Assembly: GCA_016212935.1 (NCBI GenBank)
Contig: JACRDE010000582.1
Span: 1 to 32,569, forward strand
Source of the DNA: Desulfomonile tiedjei
Lineage (GTDB): Bacteria > Desulfobacterota > Desulfomonilia > Desulfomonilales > Desulfomonilaceae
DNA length: 32,569 nucleotides
Direction of reading: 5' to 3'
The notes under the pieces are model-generated. The model was not told where the DNA came from, ran no database searches, and saw only the letters and a list, made by a program, of their open reading frames with translations. The position numbers were made by a program, and so were the translations under genes. Shown piece after piece: positions 23,941 to 32,569 of the stretch. The first letter of the stretch is position 1. Each line of letters starts with the position of its first letter.

Positions 23941-26900
23941 ATGAGGCTCCCAGGAAATTTGAACAATGAGTTTGAGTTCATCCAAGATTTGAAGGGCGGA
24001 AAACTGCTCAGATGCATCCTTGTAAGATCCAAGAGCGACGGCAAAGAGAGCGTAATTAAGCTGCTACCCTCAGAATACGCTGGTGATAAGGGCATGGAGG
24101 AGCGATTCCGTACCTTCTTCTTAAATTACAACCAAATACCATCCTCCGGAATTGCACGGGGAACTGGTCTCAAAAAGGAAGGAGAGGCTTTTTACTCCAT
24201 CGAGGATTACTGCCCCGGGACCTCTCTGATCTCAAAAAATATCGAAGAATTGGGAAGAGAGCGCTTTATTGAAATCCTCTCTGAAGTGTGTGATGTCCTC
24301 AACTTTGCTCATAACAAGGGTGTCTTTCACCTTTGCATTACCCCGCGAGACATTTTGGTGGATGACAGTGCTTCGGTCATGGTCGTGGGGTTCGGCGCAG
24401 CTGTTTCCGCAAAGACCGGGCGACTCAATGAGTTACCCGCCGATTATCGCCAGTTTTTGGCTCCTGAAATTTTACAAGGGGCAGAGCCTTCAAGAGCTGC
24501 GGACATTTACAGTTTGGCCGCTACAATATTGAAGATTTTTCCGAGCCTACGCCGCAATGACGTGCTTCAGAGGTGTCTGTCACAAGACCCTCATCAACGT
24601 ATGGATAAAATACTATCATTGCAACAGCACCTGAAAAGCATAGTAGCGTCTGGTGACCATTGGCCGCCAGAACCAGATTACGGATCTGACATAGAGGAGA
24701 CCAACAAGCGAAAACTAACGATCAGAATTGATCCATCGGATGCGATGGTCAAGCTGAGCCGTATCGGAGACCTCGATTTTCATCAAGTTGCTCCAGGTTG
24801 GTGCGAGATCAGCGGAACAATGGAGCAATGGCAGGAAGGCGTTGTCGTCACTATCGAAAAAAATGGATTTGATCCACGTACCCTTGAGCTTTGTGGCCTT
24901 CCGGAAAGAAGCGAGCTGCAAGTCAAACTCAGGCCACCATCGCAGCACATCACCATCAAGACTGCACCTCCAGGAGCTGAGATCAGAGTGGAAGCGACTG
25001 ACGAAATTCTGGGAACAGCAAATGAGCCCTGGGGGCTAAAAGTTTGTTGGGAACCTGGAATGCAGCTGCTCATACAGAAGGATGGGTTTGAGCCGTATAG
25101 ATATCAGTTTTCATCAGGACAGCCATTGCCGAGCACAGTACTAAGAATCACCTTGAGCGCAGTAAAACCCACCATAAGGCTTATTGATAACATTGTGAGC
25201 GAAATGCACAAAGTCAAGGCCATCCTGGGTAGTGACGACTTGAAGCAGCTCGCACTACCACCTGATGACGCTGAGATGGATGACATGATAGGAGAATTTC
25301 AGGATCTGAGGTTCCACTCCAGCCAGCGATATACTGTAATGGTGCTCGGTGAGTATAGCGTGGGTAAGTCTACCCTCTTGAATTTATTATTGGACTTACC
25401 GCCAGACAGACGCCTGCCGACATTTGACAAACCGACTACTGCAAAGCCAATCCGGCTCACCTTAAGGGGAGAAAATGATCCCGAGGCGTCATGGGTAATG
25501 GATGACAACGCGGAGATACAAAAGACGTGGGATGAAGCCATTTCGCAGGCTACCACAGGTACGAACGGCCAAAGGAATGACATCAAAGAGATCAAAGTGT
25601 ACCTTGACCACCCGCTCCTGATTCAATCTGACATTATGGATATGCCGGGCACCGGAGCGGGCTGGTTCAAAGATCATCAGGAAATCACCAGGGAATACCT
25701 ACGCAAGTCAGAAATGGCTCTGATAGTAGTGGGAAGAATGGAACCTGGCGACGATGCAGCGAAAAATTTCAGTCTAGTGCAGCGTTGGGCAGTCTCCCAT
25801 ACTGTAGTATTTAACGCATGGGGTTCTTTGGACGAGCGCAAAGACCGCAAAATCCGTATAGACCAGGGGCAACTGGAGACTACAGTCAAGGAGCTTTTCC
25901 CATGGGCCTTTCTAGTAGACAGCGGTACTCGTGTGTATGCCCTGAAGTGCATTGAAGCACAGGATAAAGGTATTTCGCTGACCCAGGAATGGGGCCTGGA
26001 GGATTTCAAACAGCATTTTTGCGAAAATTGTGTAGGAGATTTCTTAACCAAAGCGGGAGAGCGGAGAAAGGACATATTGCGAATTATGGTCGAACGGGCT
26101 CGTGGCTCCTCGGAGACCCTCGAAGACTGCCTAAGTGAATGGGAAGAAAGGCTGAGCAAGGTTGGTAATGAAGGACGAGAGATCCAGGTCCAGCTGAAAG
26201 CACTGTCAGCGGTGGAAAGAAGGGTTCGTAATAATGTCGGAGAGATCGCAGAAGGTCGGGCCAAAGAAATCCTTGACACGGTGTTTGGACAAGTTGAATT
26301 GTTCATTAATGAGAACGTACGCTGGGGCTTCGATTTGGCTCGTCATGCAATGAAAGGAATTTTCGACTGTCATGAACGCCAGGCACTAGAAAAACAGTTC
26401 ACAGATAGTCTGATTAATAAATATTTGAGAATCAAAGAAGAAAATAATTGGCTCCAGCTAGCTCTGGATGAATTCGTTCACGAATGCTTGCCCATCTTGG
26501 AGAGAGAATGGGGACGATTCACAGAGGAGCAGGCACTCGATATATCAATGACTCAGACAACTGGAAAAGGATTCGACCTTCCATTCGAAGCAATCGGTAA
26601 GGCTGCCGTGGAAGGAGTGCAGGCGATGATGGCAAAACTCCTGGGAGCCGGGGCTGTGCTTGGAATTCTCCTTCTGATCCCAGGAAAGATCGTGTTGGAC
26701 ATCATCATAGCGCTTGTGATCCTGCTGAAAGGTGGAGATCCCCTGGAACGGGCTCGACAAAGTGCAATAAAGAAGTTCCGAATGGAACTGGATTTTCAAG
26801 AGATCGGATTCAAGCAAGAAATGGTCGACCTCATCATGACGGGGCCAAATGCAAGGATCCGGTCGGAGTGTGAGCGAAGATCATTAAATCTAGCGGACGA

Positions 26901-26994
26901 AAAAAATGAGGACATTGCAACGATCAAGAGAGGGATGGCGTGTATTGAAGGTCTCCAGCAGTCATTGGCTGAAATTGGTCAGGCCGACTCATAA
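23941..26994 (+). CDS. Pseudokinase-PEGA-dynamin-type GTPase fusion (1017 aa)
   Basis: I choose the ATG at 23941 (MRLPGNLNNEFEFIQDL), which has AAGAGG upstream and aligns with the neighbouring pseudokinase start. Residues ~1-235 are a second pseudokinase with the same losses ('HLCITPRDIL', H130; 'VVGFG', G150), although the VAIK lysine is kept ('VIKLL'). Two PEGA repeats follow (about 255-415; 'IKTAPPGAEIRVE'). Residues ~455-780 are a dynamin-like GTPase: P-loop 'GEYSVGKSTLLN' (from G470), G2 Thr in 'KPTTAKPIRL', G3 'DMPGTGAG' (D567), and a weak G4 'NAWGSLDE'. A long helical stalk-like part (about 720-1000) contains a hydrophobic hairpin (about 900-935, 'GAVLGILLLIPGKIVLDIII') like the membrane paddle of bacterial dynamins. 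Such GTPases bend, tether or fuse membranes. The fusion ties pseudokinase sensing directly to a dynamin motor. Confidence 0.92.
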   Translation: MRLPGNLNNEFEFIQDLKGGKLLRCILVRSKSDGKESVIKLLPSEYAGDKGMEERFRTFFLNYNQIPSSGIARGTGLKKEGEAFYSIEDYCPGTSLISKNIEELGRERFIEILSEVCDVLNFAHNKGVFHLCITPRDILVDDSASVMVVGFGAAVSAKTGRLNELPADYRQFLAPEILQGAEPSRAADIYSLAATILKIFPSLRRNDVLQRCLSQDPHQRMDKILSLQQHLKSIVASGDHWPPEPDYGSDIEETNKRKLTIRIDPSDAMVKLSRIGDLDFHQVAPGWCEISGTMEQWQEGVVVTIEKNGFDPRTLELCGLPERSELQVKLRPPSQHITIKTAPPGAEIRVEATDEILGTANEPWGLKVCWEPGMQLLIQKDGFEPYRYQFSSGQPLPSTVLRITLSAVKPTIRLIDNIVSEMHKVKAILGSDDLKQLALPPDDAEMDDMIGEFQDLRFHSSQRYTVMVLGEYSVGKSTLLNLLLDLPPDRRLPTFDKPTTAKPIRLTLRGENDPEASWVMDDNAEIQKTWDEAISQATTGTNGQRNDIKEIKVYLDHPLLIQSDIMDMPGTGAGWFKDHQEITREYLRKSEMALIVVGRMEPGDDAAKNFSLVQRWAVSHTVVFNAWGSLDERKDRKIRIDQGQLETTVKELFPWAFLVDSGTRVYALKCIEAQDKGISLTQEWGLEDFKQHFCENCVGDFLTKAGERRKDILRIMVERARGSSETLEDCLSEWEERLSKVGNEGREIQVQLKALSAVERRVRNNVGEIAEGRAKEILDTVFGQVELFINENVRWGFDLARHAMKGIFDCHERQALEKQFTDSLINKYLRIKEENNWLQLALDEFVHECLPILEREWGRFTEEQALDISMTQTTGKGFDLPFEAIGKAAVEGVQAMMAKLLGAGAVLGILLLIPGKIVLDIIIALVILLKGGDPLERARQSAIKKFRMELDFQEIGFKQEMVDLIMTGPNARIRSECERRSLNLADEKNEDIATIKRGMACIEGLQQSLAEIGQADS

Positions 26995-27106
26995 CGGCCA
27001 TGGGTCACTTGCGATGAGAGGGGCTTGAATGAGGAAAAACCTTCGGTCTTATCCCATGATCAACCTTTGATGACAGCCATCTGAGTCATTACTGGAGAGA
27101 AGACCC

Positions 27107-30100
27107 GTGACCGACAGTATACGTGTGACCCTTCCTCCGATGAGCTTAGCCGATCCTCAGGATGAGGAATGTATCGCTCTGGACACGAGGCTTGGCGATC
27201 TCCCGGAGGCTGCCATTTGGTTTCCAGACAGGTCTGACGTGAGGAAATTTCGGACTGCTTTGGGGACAAAGGATTCTCACCGATTAAGACTGGAGACTCC
27301 CGAAGGCCCCTATTTGAACACGTGTCTCGTGCACGGGCTGCAGCTATTGGAGGAATTCTCTGATTACGATTATCTTATTTGCTGCCTTCACCCCACTGGC
27401 ATGAGTGACAGGCGCCTCAGCGCTTTGCTGAAGTCACGTGAAGATGGCCGCCTAAACTTTTTCTTTCGCATATTCGATATTGCGGATTTGAAACAAGCTC
27501 CTGCCGCTGCGAACCCTGTTGGAGCGCTCTGGGATGATATCCGTAGAGTTTTCGCCAACAGCGCACCATGTCTGATCCTGGCGGATGATTGTGAACACAC
27601 GTTCAGACAATGGCTGGCAAGGGTCTTGTGGTCTGTTTACTTTGATTACCACTCCATGAGGTTAGGCAAGTATCTGAGACACCTGGATAGCGAGGCGGAT
27701 AACATCTTGGCGATTCTTTCTTCTCAGCCTCTTCAAATTAGTAGCGTGGAAAGCCTTTCCCAGGCCCTTCACCTGCGCAACAGGGGACAGGTGCTTCAGT
27801 CGGAGTTGGAAGAGTCCGAAAATCGGCTGGCGAGTTGCGTACGCACAAACCAGCGAATCCTGACAGAACTGTCTGGACTGTCCGCTACAGTTACCAACGA
27901 TACTGCACGCAAGGTCTTCGGAATAGATATTATTAATCTGGGCCGCGAAATCTTGCCTGAACTTCAAAGATTAATCCCTGACATTCTTGAATTCTCCGAG
28001 GACCTTACAGCAACCGAATACGCCAACCTAAGAATTTTGGGGCAGAGGCTGGAAGAAACCTTGGTACAGCGGCCACCTTCTCTAGCAATAGTTGGACCTT
28101 TCTCCTCCGGCAAGACCACACTTCTTAACACATTGTTGTTCGGAATGGAGCAAGCAGTGTTGGACGACAATGGAAATAGTCACGAAGAACACAAGAGATG
28201 GAGAGCGTTTAGAACCAGTCAACAAGCCAACACTGCAATAGTGTCAGAAATGACTTTTGCTCCAAGCAATGCCGAAGAAAAGGTTATTTTTGAATTCCGC
28301 AATGAGATCGACCATGTTCTAGTGGGACCCGATGACAACGGAGATCTAACAATCCCCCTTCATGGGATAATGAAAGCGCTCACTGAATTGATACGCGATG
28401 GAGTTCTCAAAGAAACTGAGTTGAGATGTGAGCTTCATAAAGAGGAGGTTCGAAGGCGTAAGGGACGAATAAAGGTGGATAATCCAGATAGCGAAAAACC
28501 TTCGATTATAATTAGCGGGGATGACGAATGCATCAGATTGATAAACATCATTCCGCAAATAATGGGTGAAGGGCTTCACTTATACGACTCGCGATTCAAG
28601 GAATACGCTCTCTGCAAGTTGTATCTCTCGGCCAAAGTCGATATCAATATTGCGCAGCATCAATTTCCTCGCGAAATCAATCTGGAGACCAAAGAAGGTT
28701 GGCATAGGTTCCAGGGTGACGGGAATACAAGCAAACCAGACGTGGAAAGTTCAAAAGCATCATTTATCGTCAAAACCGCCCATGTTCAGCTTCGGAACCC
28801 ATTTCTCAGACTTACTACCATTGCCGATACTCCTGGCACTGGCGCAGCAAACGATCGGCACCAAGTCGTAACACAACAATACCTGGGAAGGGCAGAGGGT
28901 TTGATATTGCTGCTTCCTACCAGCATAGTCGATTCGACTCGGGTTAGGCAAATTCTATCTCGTGTCGCAAAAGAATGCGAAAGGATGTTCAATGGACGAG
29001 GGATTCATTGCATCCGAAATGTGGCTTTCGTTGTGAACGTTTACGCAGGGCACGATAATACCGAGGCCAGGGAAAAGATTGAGCAATTCTCACGAATGAT
29101 TCAGAACGAATTCCAGCTTGATGCGGCCGAGTGGCAAAGACATCGTTCAACACCAGAAAACAACTTCTTCGTAGTTAATCTCGCCGACATTGACAAGGGA
29201 CAGAATCCAAGGATCTTCCCAGGCCTTGGATTTCCGTCACTCATACCTTTGAGAGAGTGGATAGAGAACCTATTCCGGACCGGAGGCTATGAGCAGAGAT
29301 TCCGACGAGTATTAAACCTGCTGAATACGGAGTGGAAATTTAGCTTGAATCAATTGGATGAGCGAAAGAAGACTATTGCGGATGCAACCAAACGAAGGGA
29401 GAAGGCGACCGATATCCATCGGTTTGAGACACAAGAGCTTCCATATTTATCTGACACTCTTCTCTCAAATCTTGACGACTTCAAGAAGCGATTTGATGAA
29501 GGCTCTTCGTCGGTAGCTGCGAAGCTTAAGAGAATGCTAAATGACTTGGAAAGCCAGGCTACAGATCTGTTGAGAGATGATCTTAAATCTTGGCGGGCTA
29601 AACTACGGGATTGCCTGGATGACGCCAACCGCATTTTGGATCAATTTCAAGATGACAATTATGTCGAGACGTGGACTGAAGATATTCGTAAGAGAACAAA
29701 ACAACTGGACGTCCAATTACCTCATCTTGCCGTTCCACCTTCTGGCGGCGTCCTCGGACATTGGGATATCAGAGATCGTTTCTCAATAGAATCTTACAAT
29801 TCGATGTTTGACGAGAAGCAACAAGAATGGCCTAATATTCCCTGGTTCCAAAAGCTTAAGGAACTGTTCGGTGGCCAAGATAAGAGAGTCAGGTTGGCCC
29901 GGGACATCAGGCAGTTTTGCCAAAGCCAGTATGATCAATTGTGGGGAGGCCTGAGCACTTTCCTCAAGGCCTGTGAAGCGTTTGCAGACGGCACCGAGCA
30001 CATCGTGACGGATCACATTGAGGCTCGGAGAAATGAACTCAACCGACGTACCAAGGATGAGACAAGCGTGAGCGAGGAATTACAGCGGGAATTAGATGCT

Positions 30101-30166
30101 TTTGGGAGATTTGAGGAGGAGCGTGCAAGACTTGCCAAGTCCCTTAGTCACCAACTTCAGCAATAA
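27107..30166 (+). CDS. Second dynamin-type GTPase (1019 aa)
   Basis: The likely GTG start at 27107 follows GGAGAGAAG. Residues ~1-310 are a distinct N-terminal region: a mixed alpha/beta part (about 20-180, 'LDTRLGDLPEAAIWFPDRSD', 'YDYLICCLHPTGMSD') and a helical part (about 185-310), neither of which I recognise. The GTPase domain (about 320-730) has P-loop 'VGPFSSGKTTLLN' (G330, K336), a Thr-bearing switch I ('QQANTAIVSEM'), G3 'IADTPGTGAANDRH' (D574) and a G4-like 'VVNVYAGHDN'. An insertion of roughly 150 residues separates switch I from G3. The C-terminal ~280 residues are charged helix without an obvious TM paddle, unlike the first dynamin. Bacterial dynamins often work as adjacent unlike pairs, so heteromer formation with the upstream protein is likely (inference). 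Confidence 0.9.
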   Translation: MTDSIRVTLPPMSLADPQDEECIALDTRLGDLPEAAIWFPDRSDVRKFRTALGTKDSHRLRLETPEGPYLNTCLVHGLQLLEEFSDYDYLICCLHPTGMSDRRLSALLKSREDGRLNFFFRIFDIADLKQAPAAANPVGALWDDIRRVFANSAPCLILADDCEHTFRQWLARVLWSVYFDYHSMRLGKYLRHLDSEADNILAILSSQPLQISSVESLSQALHLRNRGQVLQSELEESENRLASCVRTNQRILTELSGLSATVTNDTARKVFGIDIINLGREILPELQRLIPDILEFSEDLTATEYANLRILGQRLEETLVQRPPSLAIVGPFSSGKTTLLNTLLFGMEQAVLDDNGNSHEEHKRWRAFRTSQQANTAIVSEMTFAPSNAEEKVIFEFRNEIDHVLVGPDDNGDLTIPLHGIMKALTELIRDGVLKETELRCELHKEEVRRRKGRIKVDNPDSEKPSIIISGDDECIRLINIIPQIMGEGLHLYDSRFKEYALCKLYLSAKVDINIAQHQFPREINLETKEGWHRFQGDGNTSKPDVESSKASFIVKTAHVQLRNPFLRLTTIADTPGTGAANDRHQVVTQQYLGRAEGLILLLPTSIVDSTRVRQILSRVAKECERMFNGRGIHCIRNVAFVVNVYAGHDNTEAREKIEQFSRMIQNEFQLDAAEWQRHRSTPENNFFVVNLADIDKGQNPRIFPGLGFPSLIPLREWIENLFRTGGYEQRFRRVLNLLNTEWKFSLNQLDERKKTIADATKRREKATDIHRFETQELPYLSDTLLSNLDDFKKRFDEGSSSVAAKLKRMLNDLESQATDLLRDDLKSWRAKLRDCLDDANRILDQFQDDNYVETWTEDIRKRTKQLDVQLPHLAVPPSGGVLGHWDIRDRFSIESYNSMFDEKQQEWPNIPWFQKLKELFGGQDKRVRLARDIRQFCQSQYDQLWGGLSTFLKACEAFADGTEHIVTDHIEARRNELNRRTKDETSVSEELQRELDAFGRFEEERARLAKSLSHQLQQ

Positions 30167-30178
30167 TGGGGAAGATCA

Positions 30179-31072
30179 GTGAACGGCGACAGGACCCGAC
30201 GGATAGAAGATCTGGGAAAGATGACAGAAGCTGCAGACAAAGTCATTCATGATTTCATGGCGGAACTGGCTCCTCTCATTGTCAAAGACGTTCACAAAGC
30301 CGAACTGAACATTCTGCGCCAAGAACTCCGCGAAAATACGCTTCCCGAGGAATTGGATTCATTCAAGAACGAGTTCTCCCAGAAAATAGACGATTGCCTG
30401 CGCAAACTTGGAAAAGTCGATGTCCTGACAATCCGAATCCAGGATTCCATAACGACACTGCGTGCTGAACTGACGAAGGATTTCAACAAGCGCCTGCTCG
30501 AAGGACTAGTTGATGAGCGCGAGTTTGCTCAGAATGTAGCTGAACACTTATCTAGCGAACAACAAAGGGCAAAGTCTTCTGATGTCCGGCTCGCCAAAGA
30601 GATCAATGACCTCAGGCAAGACATACTGGGGCTCGGACAGTCTACGGGAGAAGCAGACGAGAGCCTTAGGCAGGAGTTCTCTCGAAAACTACTCCAGCAA
30701 AGGTCAGATCTTGAAACTACTCTGAACGAAAAGCATCGCGACACACAGAAAGCATTGGAGAAACAGGTCGCTGAACTGCGAAAGGCGATTTCCAACGCTT
30801 CGTCGACTCAAACGAAACGACTGGATGAGTTCAAGGCCGAAACTACAGATCAGCTAAACGACATAAACGGGCGCATATCGGCCATTAAGCGAGAATTGGC
30901 GGATGCAAGAAAGCGAATGGATGGAGAAGTCAAGAGTCTAACAAAGGGAATAAAGGACGCTTCCGATCTGGGAATCTGTGGATTACTCATCGGAGTGATG
31001 GGATTGCTGGTTGCGCTATTCGTCGGTGGAGCCATGATGTGGCCTCAGCTGAAAATTTGGCTGGGGCGTTAG
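30179..31072 (+). CDS. Coiled-coil, tail-anchored membrane protein (297 aa)
   Basis: The GTG start follows GGGGAAG with 12 nt after the dynamin stop. Residues ~10-250 are nearly all charged helix (E, K, R, Q, L heptads; 'EKQVAELRKAISN', 'ISAIKRELADARKRM'), predicting a long coiled coil. A single TM helix near the C-terminus (about 258-282, 'GICGLLIGVMGLLVALFVGG') is followed by a short tail (KIWLGR). This is the layout of tail-anchored tethers and of coiled-coil adaptors found next to some bacterial dynamins. I recognise no named family. It probably anchors or recruits the GTPases at the membrane. Sequence is low in specific motifs, so function rests on context. Confidence 0.85.
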   Translation: MNGDRTRRIEDLGKMTEAADKVIHDFMAELAPLIVKDVHKAELNILRQELRENTLPEELDSFKNEFSQKIDDCLRKLGKVDVLTIRIQDSITTLRAELTKDFNKRLLEGLVDEREFAQNVAEHLSSEQQRAKSSDVRLAKEINDLRQDILGLGQSTGEADESLRQEFSRKLLQQRSDLETTLNEKHRDTQKALEKQVAELRKAISNASSTQTKRLDEFKAETTDQLNDINGRISAIKRELADARKRMDGEVKSLTKGIKDASDLGICGLLIGVMGLLVALFVGGAMMWPQLKIWLGR

Positions 31073-31273
31073 TCTCTCGTGGAGGTGTGGAGTCGTAGAA
31101 GCTGCATGAGACGAATCACAACCTTCAAAACGGGGCATCGAACGCACTTCATTGCTTTGCATATCCTGGAAACCGAGAAAGGGCCCGGCGAGTGCTTCGG
31201 ATTGCCGACCCAGCGGAGCACATTGCCCCAGTCCTGGCAGGTCGTAAAAAGGCTGACACATGGAGGATGATCA

Positions 31274-32569
31274 ATGGGTGGGACGAGTCAATCAAAGCTG
31301 TGCGCTGTCGTAGCGTGTTCCAGGTGCTCCTTCAGACGCTCGGTTCCTCTGTCAACATATGAGGATGGTACTTTATTGAGATGTCCTGAGTGTAAGAGCA
31401 CTTTTCGTTACGAAGATCGTCTGGTCTTCGAGCAACACCCATATCCAGACATTTCTCCCTCCGCATTCATGCATCCGCTCGACAGATCAGCGATAAACAC
31501 CGTTCGTAAAGTGCCTGGCGTAGACTTCGCTATACGGAAGATGATGGAGTTCGGTTATGAGAAGATCATTCGGGTCAACTCCATGGCAGATGACGTAAAA
31601 GTCACTCCCAAGACCTGCGGATTTATTCATGACATGGCCGAACAGGCGGCCAAGAGCCTCGGTGTGCAGATGCCCGAAGTCTACGTGAACCAGGACCCGT
31701 TTCCTAACGCCTGGACAATCGGCACCGAATTTCCCATGATCTCCATCCATTCCGGACTCATTGACCTCATGAACGAAGACGAGTTGTATACCGTTGTCGC
31801 TCACGAGATGGGACACATAAAGTGCTACCACGTTCTCTACCACATGCTGGCCAGTTTTTTGAGTAATGCTGCGGGAGCACTGGGAGTGGCAGGCTACGCG
31901 ATCATTCCTTTGAACCTGGCTCTGTTGGAATGGTCACGGAAATCAGAACTGTCTGCAGATCGCGCTGCGCTTCTGGTCACCAACGACAAGAATGCGATAA
32001 CACGTGTGCTCATGAAACTGGCCGGAGGCTCAGCGCGCGTCTCACGATTGATAAATGAAGATGAATTCATATCTCAAGCTAGCCAATTCGAGGAGTTGAC
32101 CAAGGGAATAAGCCTCAACAACACATATCGGGTCCTGTCCAACATTTCCCGCACTCACCCGTTCCCTGTCCTTAGGGCTCACGAAATAGACCAGTGGGCC
32201 AAAAGCGAGGGCTATCAGGCTATAACCAACGGCGATTTCGAGAGAAAAGCCCCGGCATTGGAAAACAAACGGGAAGAAAATCTGATCTGCCCTCAATGCA
32301 AGTCCGTCATTTTGGCCGACGCTTCCTATTGTGAGAAATGCGGAAGCTCGACAAAGAGAATGGACAATCCGCATGGAGGCTCAGGCGTGGACGAGGTGAA
32401 AGAGATGACCAAAGCCGCCTGGGAGTGGTTGAAGGAGAAAGGCGGTTTGGGTGGTCCATCTGGTGACCTCCCGGACAAAGGTGAAAGGATCTGCCCTCGC
32501 TGCGGGTATGTGGCGCTGGAAACGCATGTTCTTTATTGCCCTCACGATGGGACTGCGATTCCAACCACT
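31274..32569 (+). CDS. M48-family (HtpX/Ste24-like) metalloprotease with zinc ribbons at both ends, 3' end cut by window
   Basis: The frame opens at ATG 31274, 7 nt after GGAGG (31262-31266), and runs 432 codons to the right edge without a stop. Residues 10-45 form an N-terminal zinc ribbon (C15-x2-C18 ... C37-x2-C40). The M48 core spans about 100-300: zinc site H177-E-M-G-H181, third ligand E225 in 'SRKSELSADRAALL', and 'HPFPVLRAHEI' near 290-305. One hydrophobic stretch between these ('ASFLSNAAGALGVAGYAI') may be membrane-associated. Two further ribbons follow: 'ICPQCKSVI...YCEKCGS' (about 337-356) and 'ICPRCGYVAL...YCPHDG' (about 405-425). HtpX-type proteases degrade damaged membrane proteins under stress. 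It is separated from the coiled-coil gene by 201 nt, so it may have its own promoter or be the operon's protease arm. More C-terminal sequence lies beyond the window. Confidence 0.93.
   Translation, partial: MGGTSQSKLCAVVACSRCSFRRSVPLSTYEDGTLLRCPECKSTFRYEDRLVFEQHPYPDISPSAFMHPLDRSAINTVRKVPGVDFAIRKMMEFGYEKIIRVNSMADDVKVTPKTCGFIHDMAEQAAKSLGVQMPEVYVNQDPFPNAWTIGTEFPMISIHSGLIDLMNEDELYTVVAHEMGHIKCYHVLYHMLASFLSNAAGALGVAGYAIIPLNLALLEWSRKSELSADRAALLVTNDKNAITRVLMKLAGGSARVSRLINEDEFISQASQFEELTKGISLNNTYRVLSNISRTHPFPVLRAHEIDQWAKSEGYQAITNGDFERKAPALENKREENLICPQCKSVILADASYCEKCGSSTKRMDNPHGGSGVDEVKEMTKAAWEWLKEKGGLGGPSGDLPDKGERICPRCGYVALETHVLYCPHDGTAIPTT

Noticed and set aside
31079-31270. 63-codon plus-strand frame between the coiled-coil and M48 genes
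   Set aside because: The possible GTG start has no separate ribosome site and the product is not recognisable; kept as untranslated gap, though it could be a degraded gene.

Overview
The window looks like chromosomal DNA of an anaerobic Desulfobacterota-type bacterium (former Deltaproteobacteria). This is inferred from the style of several proteins: a response regulator with the C-terminal CxxC tail common in that group, a CNBD protein with a 'GWTGLV' core, a ChrB-N/MFS pair, and sigma/zinc-finger regulators. No marker gene is present, so the taxonomy is an inference. There are no rRNA genes, recognisable tRNAs, IS elements or CRISPR arrays.

Layout. (1) 1-835, minus: the 5' part of a possible Rad52-like annealing protein that runs off the left edge, preceded by a 54-residue YkvA/DUF1232 membrane protein. 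(2) About 836-1496: no convincing gene, but one perfect 16-bp inverted repeat. (3) 1497-5498, minus: a tight operon of metallophosphoesterase, Pit-type phosphate permease (interrupted by one in-frame TGA), MFS transporter, ChrB-N-like protein and cyclic-nucleotide-binding-fold protein. (4) 5701-7038, minus: three small envelope genes (Cys-rich secreted protein, PLD-family nuclease, 48-residue one-TM protein). (5) 7493-12033: a regulatory block with a zinc-finger (ZAS-motif) protein, a divergent degenerate receiver protein, an ECF-like sigma factor, and a larger ZAS paralogue with a glycine-rich membrane region and a coiled coil. (6) 12034-12875: an 842-nt divergent control region with two good sigma70-type promoters, one per direction, each with a palindrome in or beside it. 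(7) 12876 to the right edge, plus strand only: an operon of at least 19.7 kb.

That operon is the main discovery candidate. In order it encodes a membrane VWA-FHA protein, Hsp70, Hsp70 with an acidic repeat tail, a large protein with a GrpE-like C-terminus, a third Hsp70, a pseudokinase with PEGA repeats and four TM helices, a pseudokinase-PEGA-dynamin-type GTPase fusion, a second dynamin-type GTPase, a coiled-coil tail-anchored protein, and an M48 metalloprotease with zinc ribbons at both ends (cut by the window edge). Most genes are 12-40 nt apart. All three Hsp70s lack a normal helical lid, and both kinase domains lack the catalytic and DFG aspartates in the same way.

Working model (inference): a membrane-associated assembly in which VWA/FHA and pseudokinase/PEGA proteins act as scaffold or sensor, the Hsp70/GrpE-like set drives ATP-dependent remodelling, paired dynamins act on membrane, and an HtpX-like protease removes clients. 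The adjacent sigma/ZAS genes would control it. This could serve envelope stress, membrane remodelling or defence against invading elements; the sequence alone does not decide between these.
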